In this document: piece after piece, positions 44,606-51,756 of the stretch
Layout: every line of letters begins with the position of its first letter
Numbering within the stretch: the stretch's first letter is position 1
DNA from: a candidate division CSSED10-310 bacterium
Lineage (GTDB): Bacteria; CSSED10-310
Assembly: GCA_003558985.1 (NCBI GenBank)
Contig: PWNJ01000018.1
Location: 1-51,756, forward strand
DNA: 51,756 nucleotides
Direction of reading: 5' to 3'
Program-made: the position numbers and the translations under genes
The notes under the pieces: model-generated
Told to the model about the DNA's origin: nothing
The model's database searches: none
What the model saw: only the letters and a program-made list of their open reading frames with translations

Positions 44606-45729
44606 TATTGTATCGCTGCCAGATGTCGGTAGATTTTCATCAGTTCCGTGACGTGCCGTTCGGACGAAAACTCATTCAGCAAACGGTCACGGCCCGCGTC
44701 ACCCATTTGACATGTCAGCTTATAGTCATCCAGCAACTGCTTAATCCGATGCGCGAATTGTTGCTTTTCGTATGCCGGGATACAGTAACCGGTTCGACCG
44801 GAATCCAGCCAGTCCGGCACACCACCGACATCGAATGCCACGACCGGGCGGGCGGCTCCCATCGCTTCCAGCCCAACAATACCAAACGGTTCGGGATAGG
44901 TGCTGGGAAACACCACCAGCCGGCTCCATGAGTAGTGTTCTGCCAGTTTGTCCGCTGATAAATAGCCCAGAAATGTGATGTTCAGATTCAGTTGTTCGGC
45001 TTTACTTTCCAGAGCTGCCTTTTCCGGGCCGTCACCGGCAATACGCATCTCAAACGGCATTTCAATCTTTGCCAGAATATCCAGCAGAACATCAAACCCT
45101 TTCCCTTTTACCAGTCTGCCAGCCGTAAACAATCGAGGTTCTTTGGGTAAGGGCGTCGGAGTGTTGTCAGGTGGATCATAAAAATATGGTATCACATTCA
45201 AAACCGACGAATCGGACACCAACGGTCGGATCATGTCTGCCATGAATTGACTCATAACAAGAATTGATGGATAACGGCCGATAATTTTTGACGCATATCG
45301 GTCAACCAGAAACCGGTACACATCACCGGGTTTGTATGAGAAGCATCCGGTTTTGAAGCAGTTTTGCGATAAATGTTCAGTACAGGGCATACCTGTGTCC
45401 GGTCTGATTCGAAGCGTCGTACAGAACGGCCGAAACTCATGAACACTTTTAAGACATGGACGCTGCCGGTTCAGAAAATGCAGAATTTCGAAATTGTTAA
45501 TATTATGTACGTGGATTATATCGGGATTGTAATTTTCAATAATTTTGCGAAGACGTTTTATATTTCGCCAGGTATTTTTCAATGCGCGAACAGGATGATT
45601 GCCCGGCGAAAATTTTTGAATAAACAACAGATTATCATGCTGTCTGTCATCAAGACACTGAATGATTCTGTGTATATATGTTTCAGTGCCGCCGCCTTCA
45701 GGTGAGTTATTCACATGCAATATTTTCAT
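44605..45729 (-). CDS. Family 4 glycosyltransferase
   Basis: The 374-residue GT-B enzyme has the N-terminal KILHVNNSPEGGGTETYIH, HVHNINNF, and a donor site with AGRLVKGKGFDVLL and FPSTYPEPFGIVGLEAMGAA. A Cys-rich segment (CTEHLSQNCFKTGCFSY) is typical of one GT4 subgroup. It is the first of the coupled GT4-GT4-smr run. The 148-base gap upstream holds no gene I can support. Confidence 0.94.
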   Translation of the reverse strand: MKILHVNNSPEGGGTETYIHRIIQCLDDRQHDNLLFIQKFSPGNHPVRALKNTWRNIKRLRKIIENYNPDIIHVHNINNFEILHFLNRQRPCLKSVHEFRPFCTTLRIRPDTGMPCTEHLSQNCFKTGCFSYKPGDVYRFLVDRYASKIIGRYPSILVMSQFMADMIRPLVSDSSVLNVIPYFYDPPDNTPTPLPKEPRLFTAGRLVKGKGFDVLLDILAKIEMPFEMRIAGDGPEKAALESKAEQLNLNITFLGYLSADKLAEHYSWSRLVVFPSTYPEPFGIVGLEAMGAARPVVAFDVGGVPDWLDSGRTGYCIPAYEKQQFAHRIKQLLDDYKLTCQMGDAGRDRLLNEFSSERHVTELMKIYRHLAAIQ

Positions 45730-45877
45730 GGTTCCTGAATTCCTGTTTTCATGGTGGTGTCCCTTGTTTTGTATTCGCTCAACAATGTCTCAAAGCCGTT
45801 CACACCGATTTATTCGTCACCATGCCGCCGCAGTTCAGCAGCGCGCTTCACAAGTTTAGGAGGGTGTGTATTTCAAG

Positions 45878-46861
45878 TCAAACGGACTTAATCTGATCGG
45901 TGCAATCTCTGTCCAGCGCACCAGATGTTTTTGCTTCCAAATACAATGCTTTCAGGGCTTTGTCGGCTGTCCTGTAATGAAACCGGTAAGATTCATCCAG
46001 CAATTTTGCGGGTTTTACATGCTGTGAGGCCAACAGCAATTCATCCACCATTGGTCCAATAGCCAGCCGGAGGATCGCGGCAGGCGGAGTGGGCATCACG
46101 GGTTTTCGCAGGTTTTTGGCCATTGTTCGAATCAACTCATCATGGCGCACGGGTTCAGGAGCAGTGACATTGTATATACCTGCGGCAGATTCATTGGTAA
46201 TCATCCACTCAATCACGCGCACCAGGTCGGCAATGTGTATCCATGATATCCAGTTTTTGCCGTTTCCAACAATACCGCCCATATAATGTCTTAGAAGACA
46301 AGATATTCTTCTGTACAGACCGCCGTCAACGCCCAGGACCACTCCGAATCGAGCTATGACAGCTCGAGTTTCAGGGTGTTTCACCAGCGGAACTGCCGCG
46401 CTTTCCCAGTCTCGTGTAACATCTGCCAGAAATCCTTTTCCGGACGGTGTCATCTCATGAGCATTCATCGGTGATTGTCTGCCATAGTAGCCAACTGCGG
46501 AGGCCTGTATTACACAACGCGGTTTTACATCAACAGCGGCGACTGCTTCAGCAATAGCACTGACAGTTTTGACACGACTGTCACGTATGTCGTCCTGCAC
46601 ACGCTTTGTCCATCGGCCCTTGGTTAGATTTCGACCACTCAGATTGATCAGACAATCAACACCTTTTATCGCGTCATACCATTTATTGTCTGCTGGCGAC
46701 CATTCCACGGCCGAAGTTTTTTTAAACACCGGATCGGTTTTAATCGCGTCCGGATCCCGAGTCAGTATCGTTACCAGACATCCACGTTTTAATAAATAGC
46801 GAGTCAGGTGCCGCCCTATAAACCCGCTTCCACCGGCAATAACGACGGTTTTACCCTTCAT
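45878..46861 (-). CDS. TIGR01777-family NAD(P)-dependent epimerase-like protein
   Basis: The 327-residue extended-SDR-like protein has N-terminal IAGGSGFIGRHLTRYLL, LINLSGRNLTKGRWT, VIQASAVGYYG, RFGVVLG, SWIHIADLVRVI and a C-terminal DUF1731-like tail (PAAILRLAIG, ELLLASQHVKPAKLL). The function is not established. I chose ATG 46861, with GGAGG upstream. It overlaps the end of cinA by 11 bases. Confidence 0.93.
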   Translation of the reverse strand: MKGKTVVIAGGSGFIGRHLTRYLLKRGCLVTILTRDPDAIKTDPVFKKTSAVEWSPADNKWYDAIKGVDCLINLSGRNLTKGRWTKRVQDDIRDSRVKTVSAIAEAVAAVDVKPRCVIQASAVGYYGRQSPMNAHEMTPSGKGFLADVTRDWESAAVPLVKHPETRAVIARFGVVLGVDGGLYRRISCLLRHYMGGIVGNGKNWISWIHIADLVRVIEWMITNESAAGIYNVTAPEPVRHDELIRTMAKNLRKPVMPTPPAAILRLAIGPMVDELLLASQHVKPAKLLDESYRFHYRTADKALKALYLEAKTSGALDRDCTDQIKSV

Positions 46862-48131
46862 GGTCAACCTCCTTTTGAGCCAACGTCCGATATTTTTGGG
46901 GCAACTGTTTCCACAAAAGGTTCAAGGATGCCTGTGCAAAACGCTTCTTATTGTGCTGTCTATCAACATTAAACAACACTTTTTCTGAGACAACACCGTT
47001 GGGGCCTGCGACTGCGACAAATGCCAATCCGACAGGTTTTTTTTCTGTGGCGCCGCCGGGACCGGCAATTCCCGTTGTAGCCACTCCATAATCGGTTTTC
47101 ATGCGTTTTCGAACTCCTTCAGCCATCGCTTCAGCAACTTCTGCGCTCACCGCCCCATAAGAATTCAGCAGCTCAGCGGGAACATTCAGCAAACTGTGTT
47201 TTATTTCATTGCTGTAACATACAGCTCCGCCGATAAAATATTTGGAACTGCCTGGAGTATTGGTCAACCGGTTCGCTACCAGCCCTCCGGTACAGCTTTC
47301 AGCAACAGACACTGTCATATTCATGTGTGTCAAAGCTGCTCCAATGACATCCTCAAGCATGACATCACCAACCGCTACAATCCATTGTCCGATATCCTCG
47401 CGAGTGATCCTGACGGCACGTTCCATAATCTGATGCGCCTGTTCTCTGCTGTCATGCGAAACGGTCAGCCGCAGTTCAACACCGGTCAATTTTGGCAAAA
47501 CTGCAACTCCGGCCAGTTGGCGAACCTCATCCAGGCGACGAAATTCTGTTACCAGTTTCGATTCAATAATTCCGGCTGTTCGAATTGATTTCATCAGAAT
47601 TGTGTGCTCCCCGGAAAAGCGTTTCAAAAACGGTATGACCGAATCAACCATCATTCGCTCCATTTCAAACGGCACTCCGGGTAGAGCTATCAGAACTTTG
47701 CCGTTACGATTAAATATCAACCCGAATGCAGAGCCAAGTTCATTACGTATCAATTCAGCTCCTGCCGGTATTAAACCCTGGTTGTTGACAATCTTCGGCA
47801 TTTCCATTTCACGTGCTTTATATCGAGTTTTCATTTCGGCGACAATTTCGGGATGAAACGTCATATCAACATTGAAAAACCGGCATAATGCATCTTTGGT
47901 AATATCGTCATGCGTCGGGCCCAGACCCCCCGTCATAAGCACTATATCCACGCGATTCCATGCCGTTTCAATCGCTGACACCAGCCGCTCCATCTGATCA
48001 CCGACCGATGTAAGCCACTGCGTTTCAATCCCTGTTGCCGCAAGCAGTTTTCCCATGAACGCCGCGTTATTGTTTACAGTGCGTCCAATCAGCAATTCAT
48101 CGCCGACGGACAAAATTTCCGCGATCATCAT
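46851..48131 (-). CDS. cinA: CinA: nicotinamide-nucleotide amidohydrolase / ADP-ribose pyrophosphatase
   Basis: The 426-residue protein has an N-terminal MoCF-like COG1058 domain (ILSVGDELLIGRTVNNN, MTGGLGPTHDDITKDAL) and a C-terminal amidohydrolase domain (VAESCTGGLVANRLT, GGAVCYSNEIK, TTGIAGPGGATEKKPVG). It recycles pyridine nucleotides. It starts 16 bases after the asparagine-synthase-like gene. Confidence 0.96.
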   Translation of the reverse strand: MMIAEILSVGDELLIGRTVNNNAAFMGKLLAATGIETQWLTSVGDQMERLVSAIETAWNRVDIVLMTGGLGPTHDDITKDALCRFFNVDMTFHPEIVAEMKTRYKAREMEMPKIVNNQGLIPAGAELIRNELGSAFGLIFNRNGKVLIALPGVPFEMERMMVDSVIPFLKRFSGEHTILMKSIRTAGIIESKLVTEFRRLDEVRQLAGVAVLPKLTGVELRLTVSHDSREQAHQIMERAVRITREDIGQWIVAVGDVMLEDVIGAALTHMNMTVSVAESCTGGLVANRLTNTPGSSKYFIGGAVCYSNEIKHSLLNVPAELLNSYGAVSAEVAEAMAEGVRKRMKTDYGVATTGIAGPGGATEKKPVGLAFVAVAGPNGVVSEKVLFNVDRQHNKKRFAQASLNLLWKQLPQKYRTLAQKEVDHEG

Positions 48132-48147
48132 ACTTAGTTACCCCAAA

Positions 48148-49647
48148 TTATTTTTTGAACAATTCGTCCACCATAACCGGAGTCAGCAGTCTGCATATCA
48201 CACGATGGTGATCCACCCCGGACTGATGCTCCGCCCACAGTTTTTTTACCATATCCTGTCTGATAAAACCGCAAAAATGTTCATGTGCTTTTTGAATCAG
48301 GGGTTCAAGAAAATCAGAATCCTTGCGCAACCATTCTGCGTAGTTGTGAGCTCCCTGTCTGCCGTGTTTACCATTTAACTGTCTGCGAAGCGTATTGCCG
48401 GCAAAATCATACCATCGATTTGTTAATGGTTTTCCGGACGGAAACAACGGTATACGCAGAAGTTTTGGCTTAAGTTTCTGAATTATCCGGATATGTATGT
48501 TCGGTTTGGAGCGCAGTTTGGGAGGCAACGTTCTTACAGATTGAATATAATCATTTTCCAAAAACGGTGTTTCTGTTGTAAAAAATGCAGACCAGATTAC
48601 TGCTCCAAACGACGAAAATGAGCGCACCCGTTCACGTAGATAAAACTCGTCGTTCCAGGCCAAAGGATGCGCATAACAGGCACATTCAGCCGCATCACAA
48701 TAACGCCGTACCCAGTTTTCAAAAATGGTTTCAATCATTGGTAAAGCATCACGCTCAAACAAATCTTCGTATCGGCTGTCACGAGTCAGTATCTGATTAA
48801 GAAACAGGTTTTTTGCAGCTTCTTCAACTGAAATTCCAGCGGTTTGCTCACCGGGCATTGCCCAGAAAGCACGACCGTATTCTCCGTTGATACCCGGTAC
48901 AATAATCCCGGGGGACAATCGTTTCAGTTCGCTTAGCGGATGAATGGCGTGCCCGTGATCAAAACTGACCATTCCACCGGTATACCTGACTATTGATTTG
49001 CTCATATTTGAAATATATCGATCATTGAACGGAATCGGATAATGGTTCAGGTTGAGTTTAGATGCAATTTCTGCCGCATACTGAACTTCGGGATGCGTTT
49101 TTTGACCTCGAGTATATGTTCGAATACCTTTTGCATTCGACAATACCGCCGCAATAGTTCGCGAATCGACTCCACCCGTCAGCGGAAGCCAACCGGCCGG
49201 GTTTTTATCAACACGCCGACGAGTGCAATTAATAAAAACATCTGCGGTTTTATCCGGCGTATTCGGACCGGACTCACATATCCGATCTCTCCACTCGCTG
49301 TGTATGCCGTTAGAAGTTAACTTATGATGGTCACCCGGAGGAACACGACGGATTTCATCGAAAAGTGTATTCATTCCGGAGGTATGCCCGAACAACAGCA
49401 TTTCCATTCGACCTTCTGCGCCGGGTGTCAAAGCGGGAGGTTTTTCAAGCATGTCACTTATCTTTGAACCGACAATACACATATTGTTTTGACGATATAT
49501 ATAAATCGGACGTGTTCCCAAACCTCCCTGAACAATTGTAACCGCTCCATTCCAGTTGTTTCTTTCAATCTTTACAGACCACGGGTGGCCATCCGGATAA
49601 GGATCATTAACAAGTTCGTCGGCCAGTATTATTTCAGTATCATTCAT
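48148..49647 (-). CDS. Asparagine-synthase-like protein without the N-terminal glutaminase Cys
   Basis: The 499-residue protein has a degenerate glutaminase-like N-terminal half (MNDTEI, so no Cys at residue 2) and a C-terminal asparagine-synthase ATP-pyrophosphatase domain with LPLTGGVDSRTIAAVL (PP-loop, TGG for the usual SGG). Similar proteins sit in polysaccharide clusters, where they may modify sugars or amidate substrates; the reaction here is unknown. GAGG lies five bases before ATG 49647. It is divergent from the RluA-type gene. Confidence 0.85.
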   Translation of the reverse strand: MNDTEIILADELVNDPYPDGHPWSVKIERNNWNGAVTIVQGGLGTRPIYIYRQNNMCIVGSKISDMLEKPPALTPGAEGRMEMLLFGHTSGMNTLFDEIRRVPPGDHHKLTSNGIHSEWRDRICESGPNTPDKTADVFINCTRRRVDKNPAGWLPLTGGVDSRTIAAVLSNAKGIRTYTRGQKTHPEVQYAAEIASKLNLNHYPIPFNDRYISNMSKSIVRYTGGMVSFDHGHAIHPLSELKRLSPGIIVPGINGEYGRAFWAMPGEQTAGISVEEAAKNLFLNQILTRDSRYEDLFERDALPMIETIFENWVRRYCDAAECACYAHPLAWNDEFYLRERVRSFSSFGAVIWSAFFTTETPFLENDYIQSVRTLPPKLRSKPNIHIRIIQKLKPKLLRIPLFPSGKPLTNRWYDFAGNTLRRQLNGKHGRQGAHNYAEWLRKDSDFLEPLIQKAHEHFCGFIRQDMVKKLWAEHQSGVDHHRVICRLLTPVMVDELFKK

Positions 49648-49695
49648 GATAACCTCGCAAACAGGTGTTATATCAGTTTTCGGGCACAGTATACG

Positions 49696-50562
49696 ATGAA
49701 ACGCTTGTATATTACAATAAAAAAAGAAGACGACGGATATCGGCTGGATAAAACCATTCCAAAATATCTTCCGGAAATCAGCCGTACACGAACGCGTAAA
49801 CTGATTTCATCCGGAGCTGTCAGTATTGACCGGAAACGAATTCGTAAACATTCGTATAGTGTTAAAACCGGCCAGACCATAGTAATACATGATGTAAAAA
49901 CAGAGTCGTATACGGATGAACCATCTGCTAAACTTCCGATTATTTTTGATGATCCGTGGTATGCAGTGGTATGCAAACCGTCCGGTATGCCTGCTGATGA
50001 TACGCAGGCAGGCAGCGTCGGAACTGTAACGGAACTTCTTTCCCGGATCTATCCCGACAAAAAAATTCAAACCGTTCATCGGCTGGATTTGGGTACATCC
50101 GGGCTTATGGTTGTAAGCAAAACTCCAGCTGCAACTAAAGAACTGAATCGTCAGTTCAGGAATCGACTGGTAACAAAAATATATACGGCCCTGGTGCACG
50201 GCAAACCGCCACTCCACTACGGTCGTATTGTTACCGGGTTTGAGCGTGATCCTGACGATACAAGAAAATTCAGGATTACGAATAATCGATCGCATGAAGC
50301 GATCAGCGAATACCGGGTGGTGGAGTTACTTGAGGAACATTCTATTCTTGAAATCAAAATTCTGACTGGAAGAACTCATCAGATTCGTGTTCACTTGAGT
50401 TCAATCGGCATACCGATAGCCGGTGATCGCCTGTATGGTCGATCGAACGATCCATTTAAACGGCTGATGCTGCATGCCACAATTCTGGAGTTTGATTGTC
50501 CCCGAACAGGTGAGCGCAGGCGGTTCGCGGCCTGCGGCCGCGGGCTGCTTCGCAGCCGATAG
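49696..50562 (+). CDS. RluA-family 23S rRNA-type pseudouridine synthase
   Basis: The 288-residue enzyme has an N-terminal S4 RNA-binding domain (ISRTRTRKLISSGAVSI), the catalytic Asp in VHRLDLGTSGLMV, KIYTALVHG and ILTGRTHQIRVHL. It isomerises uridine in rRNA or tRNA; the site cannot be told. I chose ATG 49696; the frame opens far upstream inside the divergent gene. Its last 11 residues are encoded by composite repeat copy B, so the natural end may have been replaced. Confidence 0.93.
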   Translation: MKRLYITIKKEDDGYRLDKTIPKYLPEISRTRTRKLISSGAVSIDRKRIRKHSYSVKTGQTIVIHDVKTESYTDEPSAKLPIIFDDPWYAVVCKPSGMPADDTQAGSVGTVTELLSRIYPDKKIQTVHRLDLGTSGLMVVSKTPAATKELNRQFRNRLVTKIYTALVHGKPPLHYGRIVTGFERDPDDTRKFRITNNRSHEAISEYRVVELLEEHSILEIKILTGRTHQIRVHLSSIGIPIAGDRLYGRSNDPFKRLMLHATILEFDCPRTGERRRFAACGRGLLRSR

Positions 50563-50640
50563 GGCGAGAAGAAGAGAAGAGGAAAGGAGGAGAAGAGGAA
50601 AATATAAGACCCTTCAACCTTCTACCTCTTGAATTTCCGG
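50524..50640. repeat. Composite repeat, copy B (inverted relative to copy A)
   Basis: GCGGCC-T-GCGGCCGC, then the palindrome GGCTGCTTCGCAGCC (50543-50557), GATAGG, a purine-rich heptad-like run (50560-50600) and pyrimidine heptads (CCTTCAA CCTTCTA CCTCTTG). The palindrome block is near-identical to the reverse complement of copy A. It covers the stop codon of the RluA-type gene. Confidence 0.8.
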
Positions 50641-50887
50641 AACAACTGCGTTCTCTCCTGTGAGGAGAGATTTTAAAATATTGCGTTTACAATAGTTTAA
50701 CCTGCCCTTGCCCGTCGTGGCCGTCGTGGGCACGCGACTACAAATAAACTAAAACACGGTTATGCTTGACAACTCAGTACTTTTCATGGGAATAAATTCA
50801 TGAGGGGTTTTCATGAAACAGAATTTTCAGAATCATTTCAATATTGTCGTGGATATGTTAATACGCGTCTTAATGAGGAGGGATTTA
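50641..50887. other. Gap with a terminator-like hairpin and a short direct repeat
   Basis: With copy B, this makes a stretch of about 325 bases without a gene. TCTCTCC-TGTGA-GGAGAGA followed by TTTT (50652-50674) may terminate the RluA-type transcript. CCGTCGTGG occurs twice in tandem at 50712-50729. A TTGACA at 50766 has no good -10 at normal spacing. Nothing else is seen. Confidence 0.5.
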
Positions 50888-51756
50888 ATGAAATTTCTTT
50901 TGATTATGGTCGTTTTTATGTCGACTGCAGCTGGGCAGGTATCTTCTCAGAACTATTTATTTATCGGCGAAGGTGGTGCAACCAATTCAAATGAGCACAG
51001 TCCAGCGCCCACGCGTCAGTATGGTTTTAACCAGACCATTTATCTTTCGCAAGAGATGGGGCCTGCAAAAACAATTACAGGAATTGCCTGGCAAGCACAT
51101 ACAAATCATAACTGGAACAATCAGGCAACTTTTTCGGTTTATATGGCTCATACCGATGAAACGGTTTTTAATGACACAAATGACGTTATTGAGGGTTTGA
51201 CGCTGGTAGCAGAAAATCTTGTATTTCAGGGAAATTATCCGACAGGATCACAGTGGCTTGAATTCAGTCTGACAACACCATTCGTTTATAACGGCCATGA
51301 TAATCTGGTCGTACAGATATGTCAAACCGCCTTTACCTGCACAGTTTGTGCATTTCCCGTCAATTGGCACACTACAGCAATTGGAGAAAACCGGTATGGA
51401 TTTCGAAACGGCGCCGCTGGCTGTCCTCCGGCAACCAATTTTGCCAATTTGCGGTCATGGCGGCCAAATACCCGCTTCACGTTTGAAGCTGCTGTGGGTC
51501 CGGTTGAATGTGGTGTCATTCCGGAAGCCATTATTCCTGGTCAGTCCGCAATTCTGTCCGCTACACCCTTTAATCCGACACATCAGATACGCTGGTATAC
51601 CGGAACTCCGCCTTATGGCGATGTTTTCATCTCTGCTGTTTCAGATCCATGGGAGTTAACTGTCAGTCCTGACACTTCAACGACATATTTTGCACGCACA
51701 TGGGACGGTGTGAATGAAAGCCATGAGGTTTGCATTGTTACATTAACCGTTGGTCC
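50888..51756 (+). CDS. Secreted beta-rich protein (partial, runs off window)
   Basis: ATG 50888, with GGAGG upstream, opens a frame to the window edge (289 codons visible). A short Sec signal peptide (KFLLIMVVFMSTAAGQVSS) is followed by a beta-rich region with several Cys (CQTAFTCTVC, GCPPATN) and Ig/PKD-like strands (ECGVIPEAIIPGQSAILSAT). The repeated threonine-rich strands suggest a cell-surface or secreted protein. I recognise no family. Confidence 0.8.
   Translation, partial: MKFLLIMVVFMSTAAGQVSSQNYLFIGEGGATNSNEHSPAPTRQYGFNQTIYLSQEMGPAKTITGIAWQAHTNHNWNNQATFSVYMAHTDETVFNDTNDVIEGLTLVAENLVFQGNYPTGSQWLEFSLTTPFVYNGHDNLVVQICQTAFTCTVCAFPVNWHTTAIGENRYGFRNGAAGCPPATNFANLRSWRPNTRFTFEAAVGPVECGVIPEAIIPGQSAILSATPFNPTHQIRWYTGTPPYGDVFISAVSDPWELTVSPDTSTTYFARTWDGVNESHEVCIVTLTVG

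Noticed and set aside
45730-45877. Short frames in the gap before the GT4 gene
   Set aside because: They are 13-25 codons long with no recognisable features; no gene is supported.
49489-49695. N-terminal extension of the RluA-type protein
   Set aside because: It overlaps the divergent asparagine-synthase-like gene; the S4 domain and ATG 49696 give the normal length.

Overview
The window is about 52 kb of gene-dense chromosomal DNA of moderate GC from a Gram-negative (diderm) bacterium. It carries an RND/TolC-type export system, an outer-membrane beta-barrel protein, lipoproteins and a heptosyltransferase-like GT9. I cannot assign a phylum. The block rho-rpmE-DUF1385-prfA-prmC-murA-mutS2-dnaG, the Thr/Pro-rich linker in a secreted papain-like peptidase, the PC4-like protein and the heptad repeats do not look like a model proteobacterium and suggest an uncultured lineage. 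I see no rRNA, CRISPR array, prophage or insertion sequence.

Layout. 1-11369 (minus strand) is one long gene run: GT9, polyprenyl-phosphate sugar transferase, NAD-sugar epimerase, an FHA-GGDEF signalling protein, an outer-membrane protein, a lipoprotein membrane-fusion protein, and an RND permease fused in frame to a TolC-like domain that leaves the window. This links envelope polysaccharide, c-di-GMP and efflux. 11517-12981 (plus) holds a PC4-like protein, HU and a TatD nuclease. 13042-13695 is a Crp/Fnr regulator. 13884-15396 (plus) is a compact redox operon: ECF sigma, anti-sigma, thioredoxin, and a HesB/IscA-like selenoprotein with an in-frame UGA and a SECIS-like hairpin. 15398-24389 holds PhoH/PIN, a C1A peptidase, queF, two GT2 enzymes, a nucleoside transporter, an unknown zinc-ribbon Lys-rich protein and argF. 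24450-26659 holds tRNA-Val, an unusual Y-family polymerase, a C4 zinc-ribbon coiled-coil protein and a CAU-anticodon tRNA. 26676-36740 (minus) is the housekeeping block from rho to dnaG. 36965-41004 (minus) is a sulfate ABC importer whose binding-protein gene is interrupted by an in-frame TAA. 41299-49647 holds glycosyltransferases, an Smr protein, a TIGR01777 epimerase, CinA and an asparagine-synthase-like protein. 49696-51756 (plus) holds an RluA-type pseudouridine synthase and a secreted protein that is cut by the window edge.

Most notable are the selenoprotein at the end of the sigma/thioredoxin operon, the permease-TolC fusion with a signal-peptide-like junction, the nonsense codon in the sulfate-binding protein gene, a Y-family polymerase with Ser in place of a catalytic Glu, and a composite palindrome/heptad repeat present twice, each time at the 3' end of a gene.
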